64,000 bases of DNA from Burkholderia sp. Ax-1724 (GCF_011752995.1 NZ_VWWL01000020.1:1-64000), one strand, 5' to 3'; shown: positions 43,340 through 53,033, numbered from the stretch's first letter. A program made the numbers and translations. The notes: generated from the sequence alone by a model not told the origin.

Positions 43340-45613
43340 TTACTTCGACAGCAGGGTGGAGAGCGGAACCTTCGATTGATAGAGGTTTTGCACTTCGGTC
43401 TGGCTCAGCGCGCGTGTCCACATCGAGACGTCGGAGAAGGCGATCGGCACGTAGTCGGCCGCGTTGATCGCATAGCCCTTGTTCTTCGCGAACAGGCCGG
43501 TGCCGTCCTCGCCCATGCCGAAGCCGATCTCGCTGGTGTTGCTGTTCACGCCGTTCAGACCGTTCAGCAAGCCGGCCGTGAACACCGCGGCCGGCACGCT
43601 GGTCGAGATCTTCGTGCAGTTCGTCGAACTGACGGCCGGGTCGCAGAGGTAGAGGATCTGGGCCGAACCCGCATCGCCGGCGTTGTCGAGTTCGTACTGG
43701 TTCAGGTTCATGACCATCGCGACATAGAGCCAGTTGCCGGCCGAGTACGAGGTGCCGGGCGAGGTCTTGGTATCCGACCGGTAGGTGGAGCTGTTTTGCG
43801 CACTCGACACGAAATCGAAGCCGCAGCCGAACGAACCGAGAAGAATGCCGGGTTCGGCGCCCGAGGTCGCATAGCCGTTCTTGTTGCCGAAGATCGGCAC
43901 GCCACCCGAATCCGGGCAGACCGGCGCCTTGTACCAGAAGCCGATCGTGAACGCGCCGCCGGTGGCCGTGCTCGTCGGCGCATTGGTGAGCGCGGCGGAC
44001 TGGATGGCCTGGTTCACCACGTCGAGCGAGGGACTGTTCGGCGCGAGCAGATAGCCGTCGTAACTGGCGGCGTCGACATTGGCCGGCGTCACTTCCAGTG
44101 CATTGCCGCCGAACGGGTCGGGATAGGCGGTGCCGGCATTGTTCACGCCGTTGGCGATCAGGTCCGGCTTGAACGGCGCCAGCGTGCTGTTGTTGAAGTA
44201 GTCCGTTTCGGGCGTCGTGTTCAGATTCGCCGAACCCATCGGATAGTACTCCTGCAGGCCCGTGGTCGAGACCGTCAGCGGTACGGGAACGACATACGAG
44301 ATCGATGTCGTGAGGAGCGATGTCGGTGCGGTGGCGGCCACCACGGTGTAGTTAAGCTGATAGGCGCCCGTTGCGACCAGATACGATCCCAGACCGTGGT
44401 CCGTATACGTGGCCGTGCCTGCGGGCAGCGAGGCGATCTGCGTGCCGTTGCGGTAGATCGTGATGGCTTCGCCCGACGGCGCGATCCAATTGAGCGTCAC
44501 GTTGACTGCCGACGTGTTGTTCGAATTGATCGTCGCGGTGAGGTCGGTGACGGGACTCGCGCCGAGCAGTTGCGCGCCATCGAGCAGATAGTTCGCGGCG
44601 CTCGGTGCGTGCCCGAGAAAGGACAGGATCGTGGGCGTGACATCGGCGATGCTCGCATACGAGTACAAGCCATTGAGCGTGGGCGGCACGGTGGCGCCGA
44701 CACTGGCACCGGCTGCATTCGCGGGCTGGTTCATGCCGATGAACGCGGTCGATTCGGGTTCGAGCGGCAGGCCGTCGTCGCTGCCGTTCGCGCTTAGGCC
44801 GTGCCCGGAAGTCACGATAACGAGCCATTGGCTGCCGGCATTCTGCTGCGTGGCGGCCACCAGTTGACCGACGTTCGCATCGAGCGATTGCAGGGCGCTC
44901 AGATATTGCGTGGAATTCGGCCCGTAGTTTTCCGAAGCGTCTTCTGCGTCGTGATATTGCGCGACGACGGTTGCATAGCTCGCGTTGCCGATCAGCGCCA
45001 GCGCGCCGTCCGTCACGCAATGCGCGACGGATGAGTTTTGCGAGCAGTCCGTCAAGGTATCGAGATTGCCGTCGCTGTGGATCGGCGAGAGCATTTGAGC
45101 CAGTCCGCTCGATGCCACGGCTGCGCCGTTCAGGCCGTTGCCGTTGGCCTTGATCGTGTCGAAGATCGTGCTGCCGGCAATCAGCGAATTCGGCGCATCG
45201 CTATAGACCTGATGCTTTTCGGCCCAGTTGCCGGTGAGCAGCGTGGCCCATGACGGCGTATCCAGATTCGGCGTCTGGTTGTTGGTGGCGGCCATGCCGC
45301 CGCTATAGGCCAGTCCGATATTGAGTTTCGACAGATTGGGCAGCGTGCCGTTGGCGATCCCGGCTTGCACCGCGTTATACGTCGCGCCGTCGAGGCCGAT
45401 CACGAGGACACGGTTGGCCTGGGTCGACGCGCTGGGAGTGGAAGCGGTTGCGCTTTGTCCATTGCCGGGCGTCGTGCTGTTCGACGCGCTTGGCGTGTTG
45501 TTGTTGCCCGATCCGCTGCAGGCGGCAAGCACGCTTGCGAGCACGAATGCGCAAACTGTGGCGCCGGTTCGCATGAGGTGTCGTTGCTTCCGGAGAGGGT
45601 GGTCGATTCTCAT
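43340..45613 (-). CDS. Alkaline-phosphatase-fold lipoprotein with C-terminal LamG-like domain (paralogue B)
   Basis: The 757-residue lipoprotein has lipobox VLAAC (Cys32), a Ser/Thr/Asn-rich linker and the same architecture as paralogue A, with NRVLVIGLDGATYNAV, TPSWATLLTG, VTSGHGLSANGS, LQEYYPMGSANLNTTPE and FTIGFWYKAPVCPD. Conservation is strongest in the LamG part. Both copies carry GHG in place of the usual DHG, so the change predates the duplication. The start at 45613 (MRIDHPLRK) is the first plausible one; MRTGATV further in is an alternative. Cell-surface phosphate-ester or glycan handling is a guess. Confidence 0.75.
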   Translation of the reverse strand: MRIDHPLRKQRHLMRTGATVCAFVLASVLAACSGSGNNNTPSASNSTTPGNGQSATASTPSASTQANRVLVIGLDGATYNAVQAGIANGTLPNLSKLNIGLAYSGGMAATNNQTPNLDTPSWATLLTGNWAEKHQVYSDAPNSLIAGSTIFDTIKANGNGLNGAAVASSGLAQMLSPIHSDGNLDTLTDCSQNSSVAHCVTDGALALIGNASYATVVAQYHDAEDASENYGPNSTQYLSALQSLDANVGQLVAATQQNAGSQWLVIVTSGHGLSANGSDDGLPLEPESTAFIGMNQPANAAGASVGATVPPTLNGLYSYASIADVTPTILSFLGHAPSAANYLLDGAQLLGASPVTDLTATINSNNTSAVNVTLNWIAPSGEAITIYRNGTQIASLPAGTATYTDHGLGSYLVATGAYQLNYTVVAATAPTSLLTTSISYVVPVPLTVSTTGLQEYYPMGSANLNTTPETDYFNNSTLAPFKPDLIANGVNNAGTAYPDPFGGNALEVTPANVDAASYDGYLLAPNSPSLDVVNQAIQSAALTNAPTSTATGGAFTIGFWYKAPVCPDSGGVPIFGNKNGYATSGAEPGILLGSFGCGFDFVSSAQNSSTYRSDTKTSPGTSYSAGNWLYVAMVMNLNQYELDNAGDAGSAQILYLCDPAVSSTNCTKISTSVPAAVFTAGLLNGLNGVNSNTSEIGFGMGEDGTGLFAKNKGYAINAADYVPIAFSDVSMWTRALSQTEVQNLYQSKVPLSTLLSK

Positions 45614-46179
45614 GCTTGTGCCTGTTGGGGTCGTTAAGGAGCGCAAGCATACGAATCGCGATTGACGCGAATGTGACGGTGTAGACGAGATATTTGACGG
45701 GATATTTCGTAGATTGTGTTGAGCGTTTGATTCGCTCCGCGATACGCGCGATACAGGCTTATGTCGGTATTCCTGATGTTTACGCTTTCCGCTATGCCGT
45801 TGTTTCACCAGTGGTTTTCTGAATGGGCGAAGCGGCTTCGGATCGCAAGTCCGACTATCGGACAAAGAGACAAAAAACAGGCTCCTGTTTATCTGGTTTC
45901 CTAATCAATTTACTGCGTTGCAAGTTTTGCTCGAGATTGAGCGGGGAAGATATGGGGTGCTGATGGAGAAGTTCTTCGACGGCCTTTTCTTGCCGCAACC
46001 CGCTTGCGCCAGGGGGCGCAAGATGAGATGCGTTGAAGAGGCCATCTTCTGATGGCGTGCCGATATACGAACCACGGGGAATGGTCGTGTACCGTCAGAA
46101 ATGCGGGTGTTGCTGGACCGTGGTCAGTTCGGGGGATTTCGATGAGCCGGGAGCAGTGCGCCGGCTCACCGGAAACGAA
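45614..46179. other. Intergenic between the exported-protein group and ribE; no gene
   Basis: About 565 bp with AT-richer sequence near 45860-45920, where the promoter of the exported-protein group should be. A hairpin CTTGCGCC/GGGCGCAAG lies around 46003-46022 and GAGCCGG/CCGGCTC around 46144-46167, the latter just after ribE. No coding frame has support. Confidence 0.45.
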
Positions 46180-46812
46180 TCACTTCAACGATTCGTTATC
46201 CTGAGACGTCGAGAGCATCCTCTCCACGTATCGCGCAATCAGATCCACCTCCAGATTCACCCGCACCCCTTCACCCAGATGCCTGAGCGAAGTCACCTGC
46301 ACGGTATGCGGAATCAGGTTGATCGAAAACTCGCAGCCCTCGTCGCGATCTTCAACCGAGTTGACGGTGAGGCTCGCCCCATTGACTGTAATCGAGCCTT
46401 TATACGCGAGGTAACGTCCAATCTCGCGCGGCGCGAGAATGCGCAGTTCATGCGATTCGCCGACCGGCGCAAAACGCGTGACCGTGCCGAGCCCGTCGAC
46501 GTGGCCGGAAACGATATGCCCACCGAGCCGGTCGTGCGCGCGCAGCGCTTTCTCGAGATTGACCTCGCCGGTTGCGCCGAGTCCCACCGTGCGGTTCAGG
46601 CTTTCGCGCGATACGTCCACTTCGAACGAGTGGCCGGTCATCGCGACTACCGTCATGCAGGCGCCCTGAATCGTGATGCTGTCGCCGAGCTGCACGTCCG
46701 TGAGGTCGAGGCCGCCGGCTTCGACGTTCAGACGCACGCCCGCGTCACCGCCCGTGCCGAGCGGTTTGACTGATTCGATGCGGCCCACTGCCGCGACGAT
46801 TCCTGTAAACAT
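46180..46812 (-). CDS. ribE: Riboflavin synthase, alpha chain
   Basis: The 210-residue enzyme dismutates two lumazine molecules to riboflavin. Its two pseudo-repeats start with MFTGIVAAVGRIESV and GHIVSGHVDGLGTVT. SITIQGACMTVVAM and KGSITVNGASLTVNSV are the lumazine-binding segments. It is encoded 15 bp downstream of ribD in the same direction. Confidence 0.95.
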   Translation of the reverse strand: MFTGIVAAVGRIESVKPLGTGGDAGVRLNVEAGGLDLTDVQLGDSITIQGACMTVVAMTGHSFEVDVSRESLNRTVGLGATGEVNLEKALRAHDRLGGHIVSGHVDGLGTVTRFAPVGESHELRILAPREIGRYLAYKGSITVNGASLTVNSVEDRDEGCEFSINLIPHTVQVTSLRHLGEGVRVNLEVDLIARYVERMLSTSQDNESLK

Positions 46813-46827
46813 CGTGCTAGTCCTTGA

Positions 46828-47979
46828 TCATTTCGAAACGGAAGGGGACGTGTGATCGGTCCCGGGTACGGTATGCGCCGCGAAGCGCGCGAGAATCCGC
46901 AGATCGTCGCCGATCCGCTCGATCGTGTGGAAGTTCAGCTTGACGCGCTTTTCGAGCAGGTCGGGCGCGGCGAGGTTGAACATGCTCATCGAGTCCACGC
47001 CGAGCAGGCTCGGCGCGAGATACACGAGCAGTTCGTCGACGCAGCCTTCGCGCAGCAGCGAGCCGTTCAGCTTGTAGCCCGCTTCGACATGCAGCTCGTT
47101 CACGCTGCGCTCGCCGAGCACGCTGAGCAGCCGAGGCAGATCGACCTTGCCGGCCTCGTTCGGCAGCGACACGATTTCGGCACCGCGATCGCGCAGCACG
47201 CTCGCGCGTTCGGCGAGGCGCTGATCGAGATGGCCGCAGAAGATCAGCGTCGGCGCGCCGGCGAGAATCTGCGCGTCGGGCGGCACATCGAGCTGGCTGT
47301 CGATCAGCACGCGGTGCGGCTGGCGCGGCGTATCGACCGCGCGCACCGTCATGCGCGGATTGTCCTCGCGCACGGTGCCGATGCCGGTCAGGATGGCCGA
47401 GGCGCGCGCGCGCCATGCATGGCCGTCGGCACGCGCGGCCGCGCTCGTGATCCACTGGCTCTCGCCCGACGGCAAGCCGGTGCGGCCATCGAGCGACGCC
47501 GCCACTTTCATGCGCACCCACGGACGGCCGCGCGTCATGCGCGACACGAAGCCGATGTTCAGCTCCTGCGCTTCGTTGGCGAGCAGTCCGCAGCGCACCT
47601 CGATGCCGGCGTCGCGCAGCATGGCGAGGCCGCGGCCGGAGACCTGCGGGTTCGGGTCTTCCATCGCCGCGATGACGCGGCCGATCTGCGCTTCGATCAG
47701 TGCGTTCGCGCACGGCGGCGTGCGGCCGAAGTGGCTGCACGGTTCGAGCGTCACGTAGGCGGTCGCGCCGCGCAGATCATGACCGCGCGAGCGTGCGTCC
47801 TTCAGCGCGCGCACCTCCGCATGATCCTGGCCGGCCGGCTGCGTGAAGCCTTCGCCGATCACCTCGCCATTCCTGACGAGCACGCAGCCGACGCGCGGGT
47901 TCGGGTCGGTCGTGTACATGCCGCGCTTCGCGAGTGCGAGCGCGCGTTCCATATGGACGAAATCGGTTTGCGAAAACAT
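46828..47979 (-). CDS. ribD: Bifunctional riboflavin deaminase/reductase
   Basis: The 383-residue protein has an N-terminal zinc deaminase domain (HAEVRALKDA with the catalytic Glu, TLEPCSHFGRTPPC with zinc cysteines) and a C-terminal reductase domain (WVRMKVAASLDGRTGLPSG; LHVEAGYKLNGSLL). It performs two successive steps early in riboflavin synthesis. The start MFSQTDFVHMERAL (47979) fits the family; the frame continues upstream into the end of hemL without protein character. Confidence 0.95.
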   Translation of the reverse strand: MFSQTDFVHMERALALAKRGMYTTDPNPRVGCVLVRNGEVIGEGFTQPAGQDHAEVRALKDARSRGHDLRGATAYVTLEPCSHFGRTPPCANALIEAQIGRVIAAMEDPNPQVSGRGLAMLRDAGIEVRCGLLANEAQELNIGFVSRMTRGRPWVRMKVAASLDGRTGLPSGESQWITSAAARADGHAWRARASAILTGIGTVREDNPRMTVRAVDTPRQPHRVLIDSQLDVPPDAQILAGAPTLIFCGHLDQRLAERASVLRDRGAEIVSLPNEAGKVDLPRLLSVLGERSVNELHVEAGYKLNGSLLREGCVDELLVYLAPSLLGVDSMSMFNLAAPDLLEKRVKLNFHTIERIGDDLRILARFAAHTVPGTDHTSPSVSK

Positions 47980-48050
47980 CGGTGTCCGTTGGCTACGGTG
48001 GCTGGGTGTTGCTGTTGTGGCGGCTGTTGCTGCTTCAGGCATTGGGCTTT

Positions 48051-49334
48051 TCAACCCTTCAGCGCCGCGAACGCGCCGCGCGCGGCGTCGAGCGTCGCGT
48101 CGATCACCGCGTCGTCGTGCGCGCTCGATACGAAGCCCGCTTCATACGCGGACGGCGCGAAGTACACGCCCGCGTCGAGCATCTTGTGGAAGAACGCGTT
48201 GAAGCGCGGCACGTCGCTTTGCGTGACTTCGGCGAAGCTCGCCGGGATCGACTCGCGGAAGTAGAGGCCGAACATGCCGCCGATGGCATCGGCCGCGAAC
48301 GGCACGCCTGCTTCGCGCGCCGCCTGTGCGAGACCTTGCGTCAGACGCGTGGTGCGCGCGGCGAGCGTGTCGTAGAAACCGGGTGCCTGGATCAGTTGCA
48401 GCGTCTTCAGGCCGGCCGCGACCGCGATCGGATTGCCCGACAGCGTGCCCGCCTGGTAGACGCCGCCGAGCGGCGCGAGATGCGCCATGATGTCGCGCCG
48501 GCCGCCGAACGCTGCCGCCGGCATGCCGCCGCCGATCACCTTGCCGAGGCAGGTGAGGTCCGGCGTAATGCCGTAGACCTGCTGCGCGCCGCCGAGTGCG
48601 ACACGGAAGCCGCACATCACTTCGTCGAAAATCAGCACCGCGCCGTGCTCGGTGCACAGGCGCCGCAGCGTCTGGAGGAATTCGGGTGTGGCGCGCACGA
48701 GGTTCATGTTGCCGGCGACCGGCTCGACGATCACCGAGGCGATCTCGTTGCCGAAGGCCTTGAACGCTTCTTCGAGCGCGGCGATGTTGTTGTATTCGAG
48801 CACGGTGGTGTGCTTCGCGATGTCGACCGGCACGCCCGCCGAGGTCGGGTTGCCGAAGGTCAGCAGACCCGAGCCGGCCTTCACGAGCAGGCTGTCCGCG
48901 TGGCCGTGATAGCAGCCCTCGAACTTGACGATGCGGCTGCGGTTCGTGAAGCCGCGCGCGAGACGCAGCGCGCTCATGGTCGCCTCGGTGCCGCTCGACA
49001 CCATGCGCACCTGTTCGATCGACGGCACCAGCTTGCAGATTGCCTCGGCGATCTCGATTTCCGATTCGGTCGGCGCGCCGAACGAGAAGCCGTTCGCGAG
49101 CACGCGCTGCACCGCTTCGAGCACTTCCGGATGCACGTGGCCGAGGATCATCGGCCCCCATGAGCCGATGTAGTCGGTATAGCGCTGGCCGTCGGCGTCC
49201 CAGAAGTAGGGGCCTTGCGCGCGCTCGACGAAGCGCGGCGTGCCGCCGACCGAGCGGAAGGCGCGCACCGGCGAGTTCACGCCGCCGGGAATGGTGCGTT
49301 GCGCGCGTTCGAAGAGGGTTTCGTTTCTGGACAT
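48051..49334 (-). CDS. hemL: Glutamate-1-semialdehyde 2,1-aminomutase
   Basis: The 427-residue PLP enzyme makes 5-aminolevulinate in the C5 heme pathway. FERAQRTIPGGVNSPVRAF at the start, GSWGPMILGHVHPEV, and LIFDEVMCGFRVALGG leading to the PLP lysine at CLGKVIGGGMP are characteristic. Its 3' end lies 71 bp before the ribD start. Upstream is the 12-bp tandem repeat. Confidence 0.96.
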   Translation of the reverse strand: MSRNETLFERAQRTIPGGVNSPVRAFRSVGGTPRFVERAQGPYFWDADGQRYTDYIGSWGPMILGHVHPEVLEAVQRVLANGFSFGAPTESEIEIAEAICKLVPSIEQVRMVSSGTEATMSALRLARGFTNRSRIVKFEGCYHGHADSLLVKAGSGLLTFGNPTSAGVPVDIAKHTTVLEYNNIAALEEAFKAFGNEIASVIVEPVAGNMNLVRATPEFLQTLRRLCTEHGAVLIFDEVMCGFRVALGGAQQVYGITPDLTCLGKVIGGGMPAAAFGGRRDIMAHLAPLGGVYQAGTLSGNPIAVAAGLKTLQLIQAPGFYDTLAARTTRLTQGLAQAAREAGVPFAADAIGGMFGLYFRESIPASFAEVTQSDVPRFNAFFHKMLDAGVYFAPSAYEAGFVSSAHDDAVIDATLDAARGAFAALKG

Positions 49335-49526
49335 GACGATGGCTGGAATAGCTGGAATTGGGGTTGCGCAGCGGCGCAGAGGGCCTGCGGGTGATTCCCG
49401 CGGGCGATTCGCGCGATGCCGGGATAGGTGGGGAAATTGTACCGGAGTCGGCGTGGACGGGCTGTGCAGACGGGCTTGCCGGTTGCGCGCCGGCGGGCTT
49501 TTATCGGCCTCGGCGGATGCGCTTCG

Positions 49527-49658
49527 TTCGATGCCGGGTTCGATGCCGGGTTCGATGCCGGGTTCGATGCCGGGTTCGATGCCGGGTTCGATGCCGGGTT
49601 CGATGCCGGGTTCGATGCCGGGTTCGATGCCGGGTTCGATGCCGGGTTCGATGCCTCG
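49527..49658. repeat. 12-bp tandem repeat (unit TTCGATGCCGGG), ten perfect copies plus one degenerate
   Basis: Ten exact copies run from 49527 to 49646; an eleventh (TTCGATGCCTCG) follows. The unit length is a multiple of three, so all six frames stay open, which produces misleading reading frames of repeated SNPA, MPGS or FDAG. It lies about 190 bp upstream of hemL and 130 bp beyond the end of the EVE-like gene. Copy number is probably variable between strains. Confidence 0.92.
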
Positions 49659-49788
49659 TTCGAGTACCGGTTAGGCGTTTCGTTCCGTTGTGGTTCGGTG
49701 AGGCGTGGTGCTGGCCGCTGGCGCGTGAGCGAGCGAGACTGGGTTGGACTGTGCGAGGTGAGGCGGATGGTTTTCGTTCTGGCTGGGT

Positions 49789-50496
49789 TCAATCTTCCGC
49801 TGCGCGTTTTGTCGCGGTCTTGCGTGGCACGGCCTTGGCGCGAGGCGTTTTGACGGCCGGGGCGTGGCGGGTTCCGGCGCGGGCCGGCTGTACCGTGCTT
49901 TCGCTCCCGCTTTCGCGCTTGTTCGCGCTCCCGCTCGTCCGCGTCGCGGCGGATTTCCCGCCAGCGGCATTCGCCGTCGCCTTTTGCGCTGCGGCTGCAT
50001 GCGCCGTGACCTTCGTCGAGCGTGTCCGCCCAACCGGCGTGTCGAGCTTTGGCGGCTTGCGCTTGCCAGTCAGCTCGGCCCAGCGCTTTTCAAGCGCGCC
50101 CTCGGCGATCGGCTTGATGATCGTGCCCGAACTCTGGGCGTCCCATGTTTGCACCGAGAACGGATGCACGCGCAGCTGCTCGCGCGGAATCACCGGCGCC
50201 TCGTGCGCATCGACGAGCCAGTCGTAGACGAAGTCGATGCACAGGCGATAGCCGCGTTTGGTCGACGCGTCCGGCACTTCGTAGGGGGCGCGCGTCACGT
50301 AGCCCGAGCCGAAAATGCCCTTCGGCTCCTGAGCGACGCGATGCAGGAACACGCGATCCCCGGGCAGGATGCCGCGTGCAAAGCCGCAGCCCCATACATC
50401 GGTCACGGCGACCCCGGCGGCGACGCGTTTCGCGATGTCGGGCAGCTCGGGCCACGGCCATTTCTTGGGGCTCCAGATCAGCAGGAAAGCGGTCAT
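49789..50496 (-). CDS. EVE-like (PUA-fold) protein with histone-H1-like basic tail
   Basis: The 235-residue protein starts MTAFLLIWSPKKWPWPEL; the LIWSPKKW motif and the GDRVFLHRVAQEPKGIFGSG segment resemble EVE/PUA-fold domains that read modified bases in DNA or RNA. From about residue 150 it becomes an Ala/Lys/Arg/Thr-rich tail (TKVTAHAAAAQKATANAAGG, ending KTATKRAAED) like bacterial histone-H1-type proteins. The combination suggests a nucleic-acid-binding protein. The start at 50496 is chosen at the family N-terminus; the frame upstream is not protein-like. Confidence 0.65.
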   Translation of the reverse strand: MTAFLLIWSPKKWPWPELPDIAKRVAAGVAVTDVWGCGFARGILPGDRVFLHRVAQEPKGIFGSGYVTRAPYEVPDASTKRGYRLCIDFVYDWLVDAHEAPVIPREQLRVHPFSVQTWDAQSSGTIIKPIAEGALEKRWAELTGKRKPPKLDTPVGRTRSTKVTAHAAAAQKATANAAGGKSAATRTSGSANKRESGSESTVQPARAGTRHAPAVKTPRAKAVPRKTATKRAAED

Positions 50497-50837
50497 CGCA
50501 AGCTCGAAACAGGATGGATGGGCGTCGGGCCGCAGCGCTTCGCGCGTGCGAGGCTCGGCGCTCGCGGCTGCGTCTCGTGATGCGGCAGGACGGTGATGCG
50601 GCAGGACGTGCACGCGGCAGCTTAACCGATCGGCGCGGCGCTTGCGGCGCAGCGTTACCACGGCCGCCGCCGCCGTCCGGGCCGGTGCGGCGGCCATGGT
50701 GGCCGATTGCTCACGCGGCGAGGCGCGGGCGGCGGTGATCGTTCGACCGTCGCGTACAATCGGGGCCATCAGGCTGTTACGGCCCCGCTTTGCCCGTCGC
50801 GCGGCCGATGTCCGCGCGGCTCCATCCGGATTTCCCC

Positions 50838-52058
50838 ATGTCTTACGTCGTCAAGCGCCGGCCCGATGGCCGGCTGATCCTGCTGCTCGGTGCGCTGGCC
50901 GCATGCGGGCCGCTTTCCGTCGACATGTATCTGCCGAGCCTGCCGACCATCGCGCAGGCCTTCGCGGTCAGCACCGCCGCCGCGCAGTCGACGCTCACGA
51001 GCTTCATGGCCGGCTTCTCGATCGGCATGCTGCTCTATGGTCCGCTGTCGGACACGTATGGCCGCCGGCCGGTGCTGCTCGGCGGCATCGCCATGTTCGC
51101 GCTGGCGAGCATCGCGTGCGCGCTGTCGTTCTCGATCGGCTCGCTGGTCTCGTTCCGCTTCGTGCAGGCGTTGGGCGCGGGCGCGGCCTCCGTGCTCGCG
51201 CGGGCGATCGCGCGCGACGCGCACGAGCCGGCCGACGCCGCGCGCGTGCTGTCGATGATCGCGATCGTCACGTCGATCGGCCCGCTGCTCGCGCCGCTGA
51301 TCGGCGGACAGTTGTTGCTGCTCGGCGGCTGGCGCATGATCTTCGTCCTGCTGACGCTGTTCGGCAGCGCGTGCGCGGTGACCGCCTACCTCAAGGTGCC
51401 GGAGACGTGGCCGCGCGAGAAGCGCGCGCAGTCGGCGCTGCTCAAGTCGTTCGGCGCGTATGGCGCGTTGCTGCGCGATCCGGTCGCGTGGGGGCATATG
51501 CTGTGCGGCGGCATGGCGTTCGCGTCGATGTTCGCGTACATCACGGCGACGCCGTTCGTGTACATCGAGTATTTCCACGTATCGGCGCAGCATTACGGCT
51601 TTCTGTTCGCGCTGAACATCGCCGGCATCATGTTCGGCAATTACATGAACACGCGGCTGGTCGGCCGGCTCGGCCCGGTGCGGATCATTTCGTTCGCGGC
51701 GACCGTGAGCTTCGTCGCGTCGCTGTTCGTCAGCATCGTCTCGCTGACCGGTTTGGGCGGCTTGTGGTCGATCGTATTCGGCCTGTTCTTCGTGGTCGGC
51801 GTGGTGGGCCTGTTGACCGCCAATTGCACGACCGATCTGATGCATCGCTATCCCGTCAACGCGGGCGCGGCGGCGGCCGTGTTCGGCGCGGTGCAGCTCG
51901 CGCTCGGCGCGTTGTCGAGTATCGCGGTCGGCTTGTGGCAGGACGGCTCGCCGCAGGGGATGGGGGTCGTGGTCGGCGTGGCCGGAACCTTGTGTTACGT
52001 CGGACGGATGCTCGTGATTCGCCGGCATCGGCCGAAGGCGCCTGTCGCGGCGGCGTGA
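50838..52058 (+). CDS. MFS multidrug efflux transporter, Bcr/CflA family
   Basis: A 406-residue, 12-helix exporter with LSVDMYLPSLPTIAQAF in helix 1, YGPLSDTYGRRPVLLGG in the loop after helix 2 and RFVQALGAGAASVLARAI in helix 4, all typical of Bcr/CflA (bicyclomycin/chloramphenicol resistance) proteins. The start could be 50838 (MSYVVKRRPDG) or 50808; neither has a strong ribosome site. Confidence 0.9.
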   Translation: MSYVVKRRPDGRLILLLGALAACGPLSVDMYLPSLPTIAQAFAVSTAAAQSTLTSFMAGFSIGMLLYGPLSDTYGRRPVLLGGIAMFALASIACALSFSIGSLVSFRFVQALGAGAASVLARAIARDAHEPADAARVLSMIAIVTSIGPLLAPLIGGQLLLLGGWRMIFVLLTLFGSACAVTAYLKVPETWPREKRAQSALLKSFGAYGALLRDPVAWGHMLCGGMAFASMFAYITATPFVYIEYFHVSAQHYGFLFALNIAGIMFGNYMNTRLVGRLGPVRIISFAATVSFVASLFVSIVSLTGLGGLWSIVFGLFFVVGVVGLLTANCTTDLMHRYPVNAGAAAAVFGAVQLALGALSSIAVGLWQDGSPQGMGVVVGVAGTLCYVGRMLVIRRHRPKAPVAAA

Positions 52059-52314
52059 GCGTGGCTGAGGGCACGCTGACTATTGCGTGGGCGCTTTGCG
52101 AAGCTGGTACGGGCGCCATTGCGCGGATGCACCGTGGGCGGAGCGCGGTGTCGGCGTGGTGTGCCGTATGCGTTGCCGCTCCTGTCTTGTGTTGAGGTGT
52201 TGCGTGTGACGCGATGATGTGCATCTACGGAAAACACCTGGTGTTGCGCGCGCGCCACCGTGAGTTTCGGATTGCGTTGCTATGATGAAGCCACTGTTCC
52301 TCGGAGCGGCAATC

Positions 52315-52545
52315 ATGGCGATCAAAGACCTGATGAACGGCGAGCGGCAACACGCTGCATTCGCCGAAGCGCAAAGGCTGGCGGATAGCGGCGCTTATTA
52401 TGATTACACCGACATCGAATACGTCTTGCGCTTTGATTACGGGTTGACGGATGTATCGGCTCTGCTCGAAGGGCAGTTGATGCATCGCGATCTGAATCGC
52501 CGTTGCGCCGATGCGCGCGAGAAGCTGGAGATGGCTGGCGCGTGA
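52315..52545 (+). CDS. Small hypothetical protein (76 aa)
   Basis: ATG 52315 lies 8 bp after CGGAG and opens a 76-residue soluble protein (DLMNGERQHAAFAEAQRLAD, DYTDIEYVLRFDYGLTDVSA). It is balanced in charge and looks genuinely coding, but no family is recognised. The longer start at 52282 adds residues that look like leader sequence. Confidence 0.6.
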   Translation: MAIKDLMNGERQHAAFAEAQRLADSGAYYDYTDIEYVLRFDYGLTDVSALLEGQLMHRDLNRRCADAREKLEMAGA

Positions 52546-52606
52546 GGGGGGCGGTGGGTGAGTGGAGTGGGGCTTCGAGCGATGTATTTGCCACTCCCTT
52601 GCCGAG

Positions 52607-53016
52607 TCAATCCTCGTCTTCAAGCCAGATGCAGAAATATTGTCCATCTTCACTACTTACGACAATGCCTGAGTCAAATGTTGAATCTGTCAGGCCGTTC
52701 CATGAATTCGACAGTGCCGATGTCCTGTTCGAAAAATATCTGCTATCAGTAGATTCGTTTTCGGAAATTATTCTTTCAGCTAGTTCGGCTGCCTTCCTGC
52801 TGTCCATGCATTCGTAGTCGTAGGCCTGTCCTTTCCAGAGAAGATGCGTGAGGATAGCAATTGCGTTGGCTCTATCCTGCGCTACCAGCGCAGCGCCATC
52901 CGGGGTCAAGCCGAATTTTTCAACACCTGGGACAGGTCATTCGAATAATCCAGAATGCTGGAAATTCTGATCATCGTTGGACCTCTCGCAGCAAGGATTT
53001 CCTTGATTGGATTCAT
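52607..53016 (-). pseudogene. Probable immunity gene broken by a single-base frameshift
   Basis: ATG 53016, behind a GAGGGG ribosome site, opens MNPIKEILAARGPTMIRISS, then ILDYSNDLSQVLK and stops at 52906. In the next frame, from the same place, the sequence continues FGLTPDGAALVAQDRANAIA down to DEDstop at 52607. Adding one A to the five-A run (plus-strand T5 at 52916-52920) joins both parts into one 136-residue acidic protein (VVSSEDGQYFCIWLEDED at the end). It starts 17 bp after a toxin-like C-terminus, the position of an immunity gene. The frameshift may be a real mutation, phase variation or a sequencing error. Confidence 0.55.
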
Positions 53017-53033
53017 TTGAATATTCCCCTCAA

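Noticed and set aside
46033..46773. A plus-strand open frame of 246 codons opposite ribE
   Set aside because: It overlaps the conserved ribE gene in antisense and shows only shadow-type sequence.
49277..49792. A protein with eleven SNPA repeats encoded over the 12-bp tandem repeat
   Set aside because: The repeat unit is divisible by three, so every frame is open; the frame overlaps hemL, lacks a ribosome site and has no protein character outside the repeat.
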